A stretch of 64,000 nucleotides of DNA, from positions 1 through 64,000 of IMG/VR virus record IMGVR_UViG_3300023174_000056; one strand, given 5' to 3'. The translations under genes and the position numbers were made by a program. Below are positions 13,070-19,875 of this stretch, piece by piece (position 1 is the stretch's first letter; each line of letters opens with the position of its first letter). This DNA is from a virus. The notes under the pieces are model-generated. The model made no database searches and had not been told where the DNA came from. It saw only the letters and a program-made list of their open reading frames with translations.

Positions 13070-13098
13070 AGTCTATCACGGGCGAGAGCGCCAGTCAA
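13070..13098 (-). promoter_or_regulatory. sigma70 promoter
   Basis: -35 TTGACT, 17-base spacer ending in TGA, -10 TAGACT. Distal promoter of the MoxR gene. The leader repeats the CTTGTCGCTGCG start and a GTCGCTG/CAGCGAC hairpin seen at the tRNA-operon promoters. Confidence 0.85.
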
Positions 13099-13124
13099 CT
13101 CTTTTTTTCTAAGAATTGCTTACA

Positions 13125-13697
13125 TTACTTAAGTCGCTTAGGAAAATTTACAGTAGTGCCATCAAACCATTCAATAGGCGGTTTAATTGAATCAGGCATT
13201 GCTGGGTTCTCTGCAACCATGTTGCGATCATTGTTAATATAGTATTCACGCTCTTTATCATTTCTGCCAAAGTACGACGGAGCATTAATTCCACTCTCAA
13301 CACAATCCTCGCCAATTACCAACACCCTAAATGGGTAGGAATAATGATCGTCCTGATTAATATAATCCCACCTAATATCTTTAATAAAATAAAAAGTAGT
13401 TTGACTCTGCCAAGAAATACGCTTAACAATAGCACCAATACCAATACCAGCTTTCTTCATATCTTCAAGAAAACGGCTGCGGTATGCCGCATTTTCAGTA
13501 ATCCAAACATTACGTTCACTTTTCAGTTTTTCACACTTACGCCTATCATGTTCATTTTCATAACAAAAACTGCAACGGCGAGACTTGCGTCGATATTTGT
13601 TATGGTATTCCTTGTCAGCGTTTTTGGCTTCCTGCGAACGTGAAGGGCAAGTCCTACGATTATGTCCAGTATTACCACAGTTACGACAATAGCGCAT
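13125..13697 (-). CDS. double zinc-knuckle nucleic-acid-binding protein
   Basis: A 190-residue protein with two CCHC knuckles of the retroviral nucleocapsid spacing (Cx2Cx4Hx4C): CRNCGNTGHNRRTC at residues 4-17 and CSFCYENEHDRRKC near residue 42. Such knuckles bind single-stranded nucleic acid, usually RNA; the basic residues between them fit. The rest (about residues 65-190) is a globular, aromatic-rich domain I do not recognise. CCHC pairs are rare in phages. GGAG lies ten bases before the ATG; promoter at 13736-13764. Confidence 0.78.
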   Translation of the reverse strand: MRYCRNCGNTGHNRRTCPSRSQEAKNADKEYHNKYRRKSRRCSFCYENEHDRRKCEKLKSERNVWITENAAYRSRFLEDMKKAGIGIGAIVKRISWQSQTTFYFIKDIRWDYINQDDHYSYPFRVLVIGEDCVESGINAPSYFGRNDKEREYYINNDRNMVAENPAMPDSIKPPIEWFDGTTVNFPKRLK

Positions 13698-13735
13698 TTA
13701 GTGTTTTCTCCATCGGAACCGTCCGAATTATAGAC

Positions 13736-13764
13736 AGTCTAGCACGGGGGCAGCAGGGAGTCAA
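13736..13764 (-). promoter_or_regulatory. sigma70 promoter
   Basis: -35 TTGACT, 17-base spacer ending in TGC, -10 TAGACT. Drives the zinc-knuckle gene; leader has a TCGGA/TCCGA hairpin. Confidence 0.84.
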
Positions 13765-13791
13765 CTTCTTATTTAGCAGTTAGTTAATTAG

Positions 13792-13806
13792 ATTTGCGGC
13801 GGCTGG
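13792..13806. repeat. 15-base repeat, copy 3 of 3
   Basis: Same sequence as 10389-10403 and 5415-5429. A near copy (AAATGGCGGCTGG) follows 40 bases downstream, within the 446-base gene-free stretch 13698-14143. Confidence 0.6.
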
Positions 13807-13869
13807 GCACCAGTATTTGCGCTAATTAGCACAAATGGCGGCTGGCATCGAACACTCTGCGACAATAAC

Positions 13870-13898
13870 ATATTACTACGGCTGCTGTCCCATGTCAA
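13870..13898 (-). promoter_or_regulatory. sigma70 promoter
   Basis: -35 TTGACA, 17-base spacer, -10 TAATAT, without the TG extension. Distal promoter reading toward the zinc-knuckle gene; back to back with the plus-strand promoter at 13956. Confidence 0.75.
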
Positions 13899-13955
13899 GC
13901 GATATTTTAACTCTAGCGTTAGAGTGTGTCATTATTCGCTGGGAATATATACTCG

Positions 13956-13984
13956 TTGACACGGGAATATTCCGTTGCTAGAGT
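13956..13984 (+). promoter_or_regulatory. plus-strand sigma70 promoter
   Basis: -35 TTGACA, exactly 17 bases, TGC extension and -10 TAGAGT: the same class as the minus-strand promoters but pointing right, divergent from 13870-13898. The only strong promoter of this class I found on the plus strand. No plus-strand gene lies downstream. Confidence 0.75.
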
Positions 13985-13989
13985 GTCTA

Positions 13990-14064
13990 AGTGGCTGAAA
14001 TCTCAGAGAGTTTTGTCTATTCTACCGCTGGGTGTTGTAAGTATCGGAAACAATAAGTTTTTTT
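13990..14064 (+). ncRNA. candidate short plus-strand RNA
   Basis: Starts at the predicted site of promoter 13956-13984, contains a CTGA/TCAG hairpin and a TTGT/ACAA pairing, and runs into seven Ts at 14058-14064 that could end transcription. No reading frame over a dozen codons is present. Longer transcripts would be antisense to the gene at 14144-14683. Ends are estimates. Confidence 0.35.
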
Positions 14065-14143
14065 GTATCTAAATGTTTTGTTTTCTACTTAACAATACGG
14101 TAAGAACATAAATATTTCTAACTAATATTGTTAGAATAATAAT

Positions 14144-14683
14144 TTAGATACTTGAAAACTGTGTTGTTCCCCAATTGTGATTTTGAATTGACCAGTTCAA
14201 GACATCCTGCACAATCTCTTCTTTTGTTACGACTGTCATCTTAGAAAATGAAATTAAATTTTCTGAGTAATGCTCTTGTTGCCTTGTTGCTGATTCACCA
14301 GGAAATAGCGTACCTTCTCTTGCTTCCCACTCTACAATATACACTCTCTGACCGAAAAGATCAATATCTTTCTTTTTAACGTCTAAGCGTTCTTTTACAG
14401 TTCCAATGTATTTTGTATGGAACATATAAAAACCACCATCGTCATCAGCATCTTTACAATATTCTATTTGAGTATTGTAGTCTTTTCCAAGATATTTCCA
14501 CCAAACTTCTAATGGCAGGGAGCTTGCATAAAGATCATAAAAACGTTTTACTTCTTCTTTGCTAAGACGCCTTGAACGCATTAAAACTTTTTCGCCAGCA
14601 TAGAAAGAACCTTGCTTTGTAAGGTCATCAGAGGAGATACCCCCACCCTGGGGGTACTCTGGTGGTATATTACTGGTGTTCAT
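14144..14683 (-). CDS. hypothetical protein (179 aa)
   Basis: Unrecognised acidic protein with a proline-rich N-terminus (residues 1-15), a helical segment near residue 45 and alternating strands beyond (FYMFHTKYIGTV, VYIVEWEARE). AGGA precedes the ATG at a long spacing. Followed by two further unknown genes in the same orientation. Confidence 0.75.
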   Translation of the reverse strand: MNTSNIPPEYPQGGGISSDDLTKQGSFYAGEKVLMRSRRLSKEEVKRFYDLYASSLPLEVWWKYLGKDYNTQIEYCKDADDDGGFYMFHTKYIGTVKERLDVKKKDIDLFGQRVYIVEWEAREGTLFPGESATRQQEHYSENLISFSKMTVVTKEEIVQDVLNWSIQNHNWGTTQFSSI

Positions 14684-14721
14684 CTATTACATATCCTACC
14701 AAACATATTTTATCTTGTAAA

Positions 14722-15009
14722 TTAAAAAATACAATACATCTGCTCCCAGTATTTTTTTCTTATAGACTCTTTATCTAAGGACAAATCAGCAGCATTTATT
14801 AAAAAATAAACATTGTTTTTTAGCAATAAAGCGCCCTCTTTATCAATCGGGAATTCGTTTCCTTTATCATAAAATTTTATATGACACTCTAATTGCATTT
14901 CATCAACTGCTGTTATTAGCCCAAAACCATACCAAGGATCAAATAATAAATCGCCAATTTTTAATTTTTTTAATCCCTGCTCCATATCTTGGATTAAATA
15001 TTTTTTCAT
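14722..15009 (-). CDS. hypothetical protein (95 aa)
   Basis: Contains KIGDLLFDPWYGFGLITAV, a pattern typical of small Tudor/SH3-like barrels, then a helical C-terminus. Unrecognised. Lies 10 bases downstream of the neighbouring gene. Confidence 0.7.
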   Translation of the reverse strand: MKKYLIQDMEQGLKKLKIGDLLFDPWYGFGLITAVDEMQLECHIKFYDKGNEFPIDKEGALLLKNNVYFLINAADLSLDKESIRKKYWEQMYCIF

Positions 15010-15019
15010 TCATATTTAA

Positions 15020-15250
15020 TTATTGTTCTCTTGTGCTAAAGAATGGTTTAGCTCTAAAATCTCCAAAATTAAGATTAGTTCCTTCGTAAATTTCATACCA
15101 TTTTGCCTTACCATGCATTACAAAATTACTTACAAAGTTTTTCACTTGTTGCAAATCGCTTTGAATCTCTGGATTGATCGCTAGCGAAAACTTTTCAGCA
15201 AAAGTACCATCTATTCTTCTTGTAACAACTGTTACAATTCTATTGTTCAT
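15020..15250 (-). CDS. hypothetical protein (76 aa)
   Basis: Strand-rich N-terminus (IVTVVTRRIDG) and helical middle. Unrecognised. It follows a strong terminator, yet no promoter is visible between; an internal AT-rich promoter may exist. Confidence 0.7.
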   Translation of the reverse strand: MNNRIVTVVTRRIDGTFAEKFSLAINPEIQSDLQQVKNFVSNFVMHGKAKWYEIYEGTNLNFGDFRAKPFFSTREQ

Positions 15251-15266
15251 TTTATTATCTCCTAAT

Positions 15267-15303
15267 AAAAAGCCCCGCCTTGAAAAAACAGGGCGGGGCT
15301 TTT
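15267..15303 (-). terminator. intrinsic terminator
   Basis: AAAGCCCCGCC/GGCGGGGCTTT with a short A-rich loop, followed on the minus strand by TTTTTATT. Symmetric enough to work in both directions. Ends the transcript of 15325-15609. Confidence 0.9.
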
Positions 15304-15324
15304 GGTTATTAGCTAATTCCTAAA

Positions 15325-15609
15325 TTAGCGGGCTAGGGTATTTAGCTCACGGTCTAGGAAGCTCTTAAACGCACGGGCTTCGGCTAGTGTCATAACAAAA
15401 CGTTGTGACTTCTCATTATCGCTTGACCACTTCCAAACGACTACATTGCTATAATCACCATGACGAGTATCACCACGGCGGATGCCCATACCAATACGCT
15501 TTAGCTTACGCTCGCTACGGTAAATGCCTTGTGAAGCATCGTGAACATTACGGCGGGTGCTGCGTGAATTTGTGTTTGTTGAACGGTTGGTTGAATTACG
15601 AACTGACAT
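15325..15609 (-). CDS. hypothetical basic protein (94 aa)
   Basis: N-terminal third is Ser/Asn/Thr/Arg-rich and disordered; the rest contains VVVWKWSSDNEKSQRFVMTL and a final helix. The strong positive charge suggests nucleic-acid or ribosome contact, but no family is recognised. Single-gene transcript between promoter 15673 and terminator 15267. GGAG precedes the ATG, behind a GCC/GGC hairpin with a CAGAGT loop. Confidence 0.75.
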   Translation of the reverse strand: MSVRNSTNRSTNTNSRSTRRNVHDASQGIYRSERKLKRIGMGIRRGDTRHGDYSNVVVWKWSSDNEKSQRFVMTLAEARAFKSFLDRELNTLAR

Positions 15610-15672
15610 CTCATTCTCCTTGCCACTCTGGGCGGTTATTTTGGCTGGCCTCTCGGCTCACCTTATAGAACT

Positions 15673-15701
15673 ACTCTAGCAGACCTTCTCTCACCTGTAA
15701 A
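15673..15701 (-). promoter_or_regulatory. sigma70 promoter
   Basis: -35 TTTACA, 17-base spacer ending in TGC, -10 TAGAGT. Drives 15325-15609; overlaps the end of the upstream gene. Confidence 0.82.
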
Positions 15702-16050
15702 GAACTTTCTTTTTCAGACTCTCGACGTACTTATTAAAGTCAGACAGCAGCGTGAGTGGAATCTTTGTATAATTTTTATTATACTCACGCAGATTAAATT
15801 CGTCCGACTCTCCTAACTCTGGAATATTATATTCAAACCATTTAACTGTGGCTATTTCTACTTGGCTTTCACTTTTTTCAAAGTATTTTGACATATTATA
15901 GTATGGGTGTTTCCAATCATCAATTTTGATATCTAATATAATTCCTGCGACTGGCAACGTTTCTACTTTATTTGGATTATTCCAGTTGTGAATATATCTG
16001 CGGTCGGTCCTCATTTTAACAAGCTGACCAACTTCCAGTTTATGATGCAA
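15691..16050 (-). CDS. hypothetical protein (119 aa)
   Basis: Begins with LEVGQLVKMRTD and PVAGIILDIKID, the opening of a small barrel; tyrosine-rich thereafter. Unrecognised. Its start overlaps the SWIM protein gene by 11 bases. Confidence 0.72.
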   Translation of the reverse strand: MHHKLEVGQLVKMRTDRRYIHNWNNPNKVETLPVAGIILDIKIDDWKHPYYNMSKYFEKSESQVEIATVKWFEYNIPELGESDEFNLREYNKNYTKIPLTLLSDFNKYVESLKKKVLYR

Positions 16051-16375
16051 TTTTATTTACCACCTTTTGAACTCCAACAGCGTGCTTACAAGTCTTTCGA
16101 TAGCGGAATCCGCTACATTCACAGGTAATGCTCTTGTTTTTCCACACCTCGACTTTATATGTTTTACCCTTGCTTTTAACTTCATATTTTTTGAGCGGCG
16201 CTTCTGTGACATATTCTTTTTTCCTCATATAAAGATGAACATTGTCTATTGTTGTGCCTTCTGGTACAGGCAACCATTGCCCGCCTCCAACTGCATACAA
16301 TTGCTTATTATCTGTGCCACGAATTAGACATGGGCTATAAGTTGATTCCACGGGATATTTTGGCGTCGTCAGCAT
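16040..16375 (-). CDS. SWIM zinc-finger protein
   Basis: A 111-residue protein whose C-terminal half carries CECSGFRYRKTCKH, the CxCx8CxH signature of SWIM domains, which bind DNA or protein in recombination and transposition proteins. Start set at the second in-frame initiator, ATG: the predicted transcription start of promoter 16382-16410 falls on or next to this ATG, so the message would be leaderless. A GTG two codons earlier lies too close to the -10. Confidence 0.78.
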   Translation of the reverse strand: MLTTPKYPVESTYSPCLIRGTDNKQLYAVGGGQWLPVPEGTTIDNVHLYMRKKEYVTEAPLKKYEVKSKGKTYKVEVWKNKSITCECSGFRYRKTCKHAVGVQKVVNKIAS

Positions 16376-16381
16376 AGACAC

Positions 16382-16410
16382 ACTCTATCACAGGGACTGT
16401 GGCGTGTCAA
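16382..16410 (-). promoter_or_regulatory. sigma70 promoter (leaderless output)
   Basis: -35 TTGACA, 17-base spacer ending in TGA, -10 TAGAGT. The ATG of the SWIM gene begins seven bases after the -10. Confidence 0.83.
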
Positions 16411-16606
16411 GTCCTTGAAATTCCACAGTATATCTACCATCCTTGTTCATGGCTAGAATCATCATGTGTTCTATCAGATAAGAAAAATCATCTGCGTTAA
16501 AACCATCTTGCTCCCTAGGTATATCAAAGCTTATAATTACTCTCTCAGCGTCTTTAGAGATCTTAGCCTCAAACTTGCCTTGAGTTATTTTTATCGTTTC
16601 CATCAT
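16388..16606 (-). CDS. hypothetical protein (72 aa)
   Basis: Two adjacent ATGs follow GAGAGG; either may be used. Strand-rich (IKITQGKFEAKIS, VIISFDIP), then a helix. Unrecognised. Coupled to purA: its start overlaps the upstream stop by four bases, and its end overlaps promoter 16382. Confidence 0.7.
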   Translation of the reverse strand: MMETIKITQGKFEAKISKDAERVIISFDIPREQDGFNADDFSYLIEHMMILAMNKDGRYTVEFQGLDTPQSL

Positions 16607-17601
16607 AGCCTCTCTGGTGAGTCAGACCAATAAATTTCTGTTGATCTTGGGAGTTTATTAACAAACCACTCCTTCATCTGATCCTCTGATTTGAATTCTA
16701 ATAGCGCACCAGATTCATCATAAATCTTCCATTGCTTAATATCTCTCAGGATATCGGCTTTATTAAATACAATCTTATTAGCTCCATTTAGATCGATAGC
16801 CTTGAAAAGGCTTTTTGTATTAATCCAATTACATTGTCTTGCTCTTCCAGTTGTTGCGCCATATTCTGCACCTTTTTCACGGATTTCATTAAAAATTGAA
16901 TCCTCTGGCTCAAACTTTTTCATTCCAACATAAGTCTCATAAACCTTAGCAACGCCCCAGACATTACGGATCCTTCTTGGAGGAACACCATTAGCAATTG
17001 CAGCAGCAACAGTACATCCACTAGAAGTAACATAAGGATAGTCTCCCCAGTCAATATCCAATCCAAAGCCCTGCGCACCTTCAAAAAGGATTCTATTAAT
17101 CTCTCTAGAAGTGTATAGTTCTTCATACATATCAATTAGATATGGCTTTAAAATTTCTACCTGTTCCGCTCGTATGCCCTTACGCCAATGTTTGTCACGA
17201 TAGGCTTGACCGACTCCACGCTTGGTTGTTCCGATAGTGTTATCTTGTCGGTCTTCTTCAATGTGTTCGCTAGTAATGATGTGCGCATTGCGGGCGATGA
17301 AAACAACGCCATCAGTTTTAATACCACCATCTTGAAGCTCCTTTAATTCTTTAAAAAAATGTTCAACGTTTACCACACAGCCCGGTCCAATGATGCTCTT
17401 AATACCAAAAAATACTCCGCTTGGAATACTGTGTGTTACAAACTTTTTTCCTTGATGATAAATTGTATGACCAGCATTATTACCACCGTTATAACGAACA
17501 ACGTGTGTATAATTTTCTCTTTTGCATAATTGGTGTGTTACTTTGCCCTTGCCGCTATCTCCATAAGCCAAATCTACTACAACATCTGCGTAATCAATCA
17601 T
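16603..17601 (-). CDS. purA: adenylosuccinate synthetase family (PurA/PurZ)
   Basis: A 332-residue enzyme that joins aspartate to a purine nucleotide using a nucleoside triphosphate. Visible: the phosphate loop GDSGKGK near residue 14, NAGHT with the catalytic His near residue 45, IGTTKRGVGQAY, EGAQG, YPYVTSSGC, and TTGRARQ near the substrate pocket. Cellular PurA has GDEGKGK and about 430 residues; the shorter form is typical of phage and archaeal members. Phage relatives include PurZ, which acts on dGMP to make diaminopurine for Z-DNA; the Glu-to-Ser change in the loop makes that worth testing, though the catalytic Asp is kept. Start is the ATG after GGGAG, not the upstream TTG. Promoter 17640-17668. 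Confidence 0.88.
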   Translation of the reverse strand: MIDYADVVVDLAYGDSGKGKVTHQLCKRENYTHVVRYNGGNNAGHTIYHQGKKFVTHSIPSGVFFGIKSIIGPGCVVNVEHFFKELKELQDGGIKTDGVVFIARNAHIITSEHIEEDRQDNTIGTTKRGVGQAYRDKHWRKGIRAEQVEILKPYLIDMYEELYTSREINRILFEGAQGFGLDIDWGDYPYVTSSGCTVAAAIANGVPPRRIRNVWGVAKVYETYVGMKKFEPEDSIFNEIREKGAEYGATTGRARQCNWINTKSLFKAIDLNGANKIVFNKADILRDIKQWKIYDESGALLEFKSEDQMKEWFVNKLPRSTEIYWSDSPERL

Positions 17602-18296
17602 ATATTCTCCCAATCAAATTGTATCTTGACTCTATCATCACTATAGCACAGCCTACGGTAGTGTTCAACATCTGCGCTCCACCGCATACCCGTCCACCAT
17701 TCAAAACCGTCGTAATAGCTTTTATAAATTGAACAGCTTTCATACCCAGAAGATAAATAAACAAAATCATATTTTTTTAATTTTGCATAAGAGCATAAGT
17801 AATGAATATTTAATCTTCCAAGAGATAGTTTAGAATCTTCATAATCCCAAGCAAATTCAACAGCAAATATGTTATTTGCCAATAATTTAAAAAAACAAAA
17901 GCCAATTATTTTTCCATCGTAAGTATAATAAACATGACCATTTGAGGTTTTTATTATATCTTCTAATGTATAATCTTGGCTTTTGAAATTTTTATATTTT
18001 ATGTATTTATTGTATATTTCACCAAATATTTTTTTCTTATTTTCTGTGAGAGAAATATCAAAATAGACTTTTATTTTTTTACTTTTACTTAAAAGTTTTT
18101 TATTTGGTAAATAATTTTTAATATTGATTCTTGTTGATCTTGTTTGAAACCATAAATTATTAACTAATGGACACCATCCACCCTCTATGGCTTGGCTATA
18201 TTCTTCTTCGCCTACTATGGCACCAATTGGAACATAAATATATGATTGATCACGCATTTTACCGAAACCATGCGTGTGGTCATATATTATCTTCAT
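17598..18296 (-). CDS. GNAT-fold protein, arginyl/leucyl-transferase-like
   Basis: A 232-residue protein. Residues ~115-215 (GHVYYTYDGKIIGFCFFKLL, VYLSSGYESCSIYKSYYDGF) follow the layout of the GNAT domain of aminoacyl-tRNA-protein transferases (Ate1/Bpt), including the tyrosine-glycine-tyrosine like turn before a basic helix. Such enzymes tag N-termini for degradation by ClpP-type proteases. The N-terminal half is lysine-rich and unassigned. The match is by pattern only; another GNAT function is possible. The promoter for purA lies in its last codons. Confidence 0.6.
   Translation of the reverse strand: MKIIYDHTHGFGKMRDQSYIYVPIGAIVGEEEYSQAIEGGWCPLVNNLWFQTRSTRINIKNYLPNKKLLSKSKKIKVYFDISLTENKKKIFGEIYNKYIKYKNFKSQDYTLEDIIKTSNGHVYYTYDGKIIGFCFFKLLANNIFAVEFAWDYEDSKLSLGRLNIHYLCSYAKLKKYDFVYLSSGYESCSIYKSYYDGFEWWTGMRWSADVEHYRRLCYSDDRVKIQFDWENI
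17640..17668 (-). promoter_or_regulatory. sigma70 promoter for purA, inside a coding sequence
   Basis: -35 TTGAAC, 17-base spacer ending in TGC, -10 TATAGT; lies in the 3' end of the upstream gene. Confidence 0.72.
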
Positions 18297-18299
18297 ACT

Positions 18300-18581
18300 T
18301 TAATCGTCTTCTGGATCTGTCGGATAATCTAAATCGTCTTCCGACACTTCATCGTGGATTAATTCGTTTTCGTCTACTTCATCTTCGTATGATCCACGAA
18401 GAACATCTTTTTTAGCTAAATCCCAATAAGCAAGCTCATCAGCTGCTTCGGCTATCAACTCTTCAACTTTTTCTTGATGATCTTCATCCAAAAGATCTAA
18501 TTCAAGAAATTCTTGATAGCGTTCTTCGGCTTCTTCAACTGACATCTTGTGATTTTTTAATCCACGACAAATCAAGCACAT
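18300..18581 (-). CDS. hypothetical acidic protein (93 aa)
   Basis: Begins MCLICRG, a single CxxC, then a long acidic helix and a tail of Asp/Glu with very low complexity. Unrecognised; the charge suggests a DNA mimic or chaperone-like role, which is speculation. GGAG precedes the start; promoter 18616-18644. Confidence 0.72.
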   Translation of the reverse strand: MCLICRGLKNHKMSVEEAEERYQEFLELDLLDEDHQEKVEELIAEAADELAYWDLAKKDVLRGSYEDEVDENELIHDEVSEDDLDYPTDPEDD

Positions 18582-18615
18582 TTATTTTCTCCAATAAGTT
18601 AATGGTAATAGAAAT

Positions 18616-18644
18616 CTTATAGCATGTTTTTTTTATGCTGTAAA
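18616..18644 (-). promoter_or_regulatory. sigma70 promoter
   Basis: -35 TTTACA, 17-base spacer ending in TGC, -10 TATAAG. The spacer and flanks form GCATAAA/TTTATGC-like symmetry (AT-rich hairpin GCAT/ATGC), possibly also ending the upstream transcript. Confidence 0.75.
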
Positions 18645-18649
18645 GACAC

Positions 18650-19015
18650 TTATTTAAGTGTTAATAAATATTTAAGCTTGCTAATATTTCCAAGCATTTC
18701 ATCACGAATATTTAATAAATCGGTATCAGTCTGTGGATCTAACTGTTCTGATAGGCTTGTTAGGAACTCTGATGTTCCTTCAACAAAGTCAGATAGATCT
18801 AGTTGACTCATATTTATAATTTGTATTGAATTATTTTTTAATACAAATCTTCCATATTTGCCCATAACTCCTTCCATGAAGGAATCAATTAAATCGCCAA
18901 GGGCAGCATAAGTATCACCAAATGCTTTATGTTGTGCATAACTTTCTGTTTGCCAATGCAAAATTCTTAATTGTTGTTCTATACCGATCAAAGTATTAAT
19001 CATAATTGGATCCAT
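18650..19015 (-). CDS. ferritin-like phage protein (DUF5856 type)
   Basis: A 121-residue helical protein with IEQQLRILHWQTESYAQHKA, AFGDTYAALGDLIDSFME, a pattern I recognise from DUF5856 proteins of large phages. The His/Gln/Glu spacing recalls Dps/ferritin helices, but metal ligands cannot be confirmed. It heads the probable virion-gene block to its left and is followed (upstream) by a HAD gene with one base between. Confidence 0.75.
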   Translation of the reverse strand: MDPIMINTLIGIEQQLRILHWQTESYAQHKAFGDTYAALGDLIDSFMEGVMGKYGRFVLKNNSIQIINMSQLDLSDFVEGTSEFLTSLSEQLDPQTDTDLLNIRDEMLGNISKLKYLLTLK

Positions 19016-19016
19016 T

Positions 19017-19529
19017 TTAGCTCCTTCTACCTTCTATTTTGTTTATATTAAATTTATATTTATCTTTGAACTCTTTTGTATATAGTTCAACCTTATCTGG
19101 TTCGTCTTCCCACATTTCAATTTCTTTTATTGTTGGGTTGTCTTTTAACAACATATGAATTTTTTCTAACTTAAATTCTCCAGTGCTTCTTCCAAATTCA
19201 TTACACCAAATATGCTTAAAATTTAAGTTCTTCTGTGCAACTAATTCAGTAATACGGTCGTGAAAAACATTACCAACTCTACCTGTCATCAGAATAACGC
19301 AATTCGTTGCATCACTTAGCTCTTTTTTCGCTGCTTCTACTACTTCCATGTTCCAATAAGAATCATCCGGCGCTTCAGGGACTGCTGGTGGATTTAAAGA
19401 TTTTGCTTCGATCCACCAATTACCTTTATATCCTTCTGGTTTCTCTGGGCTTTTAAACAGAGTCCCATCAAAATCAAAAACAGATAATTTTATACATTTT
19501 TTACTGCCAGATATCTTTATCTTTATCAT
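19017..19529 (-). CDS. HAD-superfamily phosphatase-like protein
   Basis: A 170-residue protein with HAD motif I FDFDGTLF (residues ~17-24), motif II in CVILMTGR and acidic motif IV in EMWEDEPDK. The compact form without a cap resembles the HAD-like domain linked to RNA repair in large phages. Likely acts on phosphorylated nucleotides or nucleic acid ends; substrate not determinable. Confidence 0.8.
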   Translation of the reverse strand: MIKIKISGSKKCIKLSVFDFDGTLFKSPEKPEGYKGNWWIEAKSLNPPAVPEAPDDSYWNMEVVEAAKKELSDATNCVILMTGRVGNVFHDRITELVAQKNLNFKHIWCNEFGRSTGEFKLEKIHMLLKDNPTIKEIEMWEDEPDKVELYTKEFKDKYKFNINKIEGRRS

Positions 19530-19530
19530 T

Positions 19531-19875
19531 TTATCCTGTTCTACCGCCCTTCATGTAACGGGCTACTGAATTCAACATTGAAGATGCAACCGCAATTTTT
19601 TCTTCTACCCAAGGTTCTAAATTCTCGTCGTCCTGTATCATGTCCACCAGCATCATAGCATCCTCTGCTGCGTTACGCAAGTTATTTTTTGCCATGCTGC
19701 CTTCATATCCATCGGGATCTTTTGGTCTGTCGCCATGAATAGTAGGTTCTTCTGTTTGCATTCCTTTTGCGCCACCAATATAGCCATGAGCTTGCAAAGG
19801 AGTTCCAACGCCTAATTTAATAACTTTTAGTTCATCCTCAATCATTTCTCTTAACAAGTTTTTTGTGATCTTCAT
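19531..19875 (-). CDS. virion-type protein with N-terminal KITKxxLRxxIxxEL tag
   Basis: A 114-residue protein beginning MKITKNLLREMIEDEL, an amphipathic tag shared with 32252-32518 and, less closely, 24272-24682. A glycine-rich linker follows, then a helical bundle (NNLRNAAEDAMMLVDMIQ). Tags of this sort resemble the capsid-targeting sequences of T4 internal proteins, so a head-internal location is plausible. Its start overlaps the upstream stop by four bases. Confidence 0.72.
   Translation of the reverse strand: MKITKNLLREMIEDELKVIKLGVGTPLQAHGYIGGAKGMQTEEPTIHGDRPKDPDGYEGSMAKNNLRNAAEDAMMLVDMIQDDENLEPWVEEKIAVASSMLNSVARYMKGGRTG

Noticed and set aside
10571-13132. Two long plus-strand reading frames (409 and 406 codons) opposite the VWA and MoxR genes.
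   Set aside because: They mirror minus-strand genes with clear domains, ribosome sites and promoters; their products are low in motif content and rich in Arg/Leu, typical of antisense shadows.
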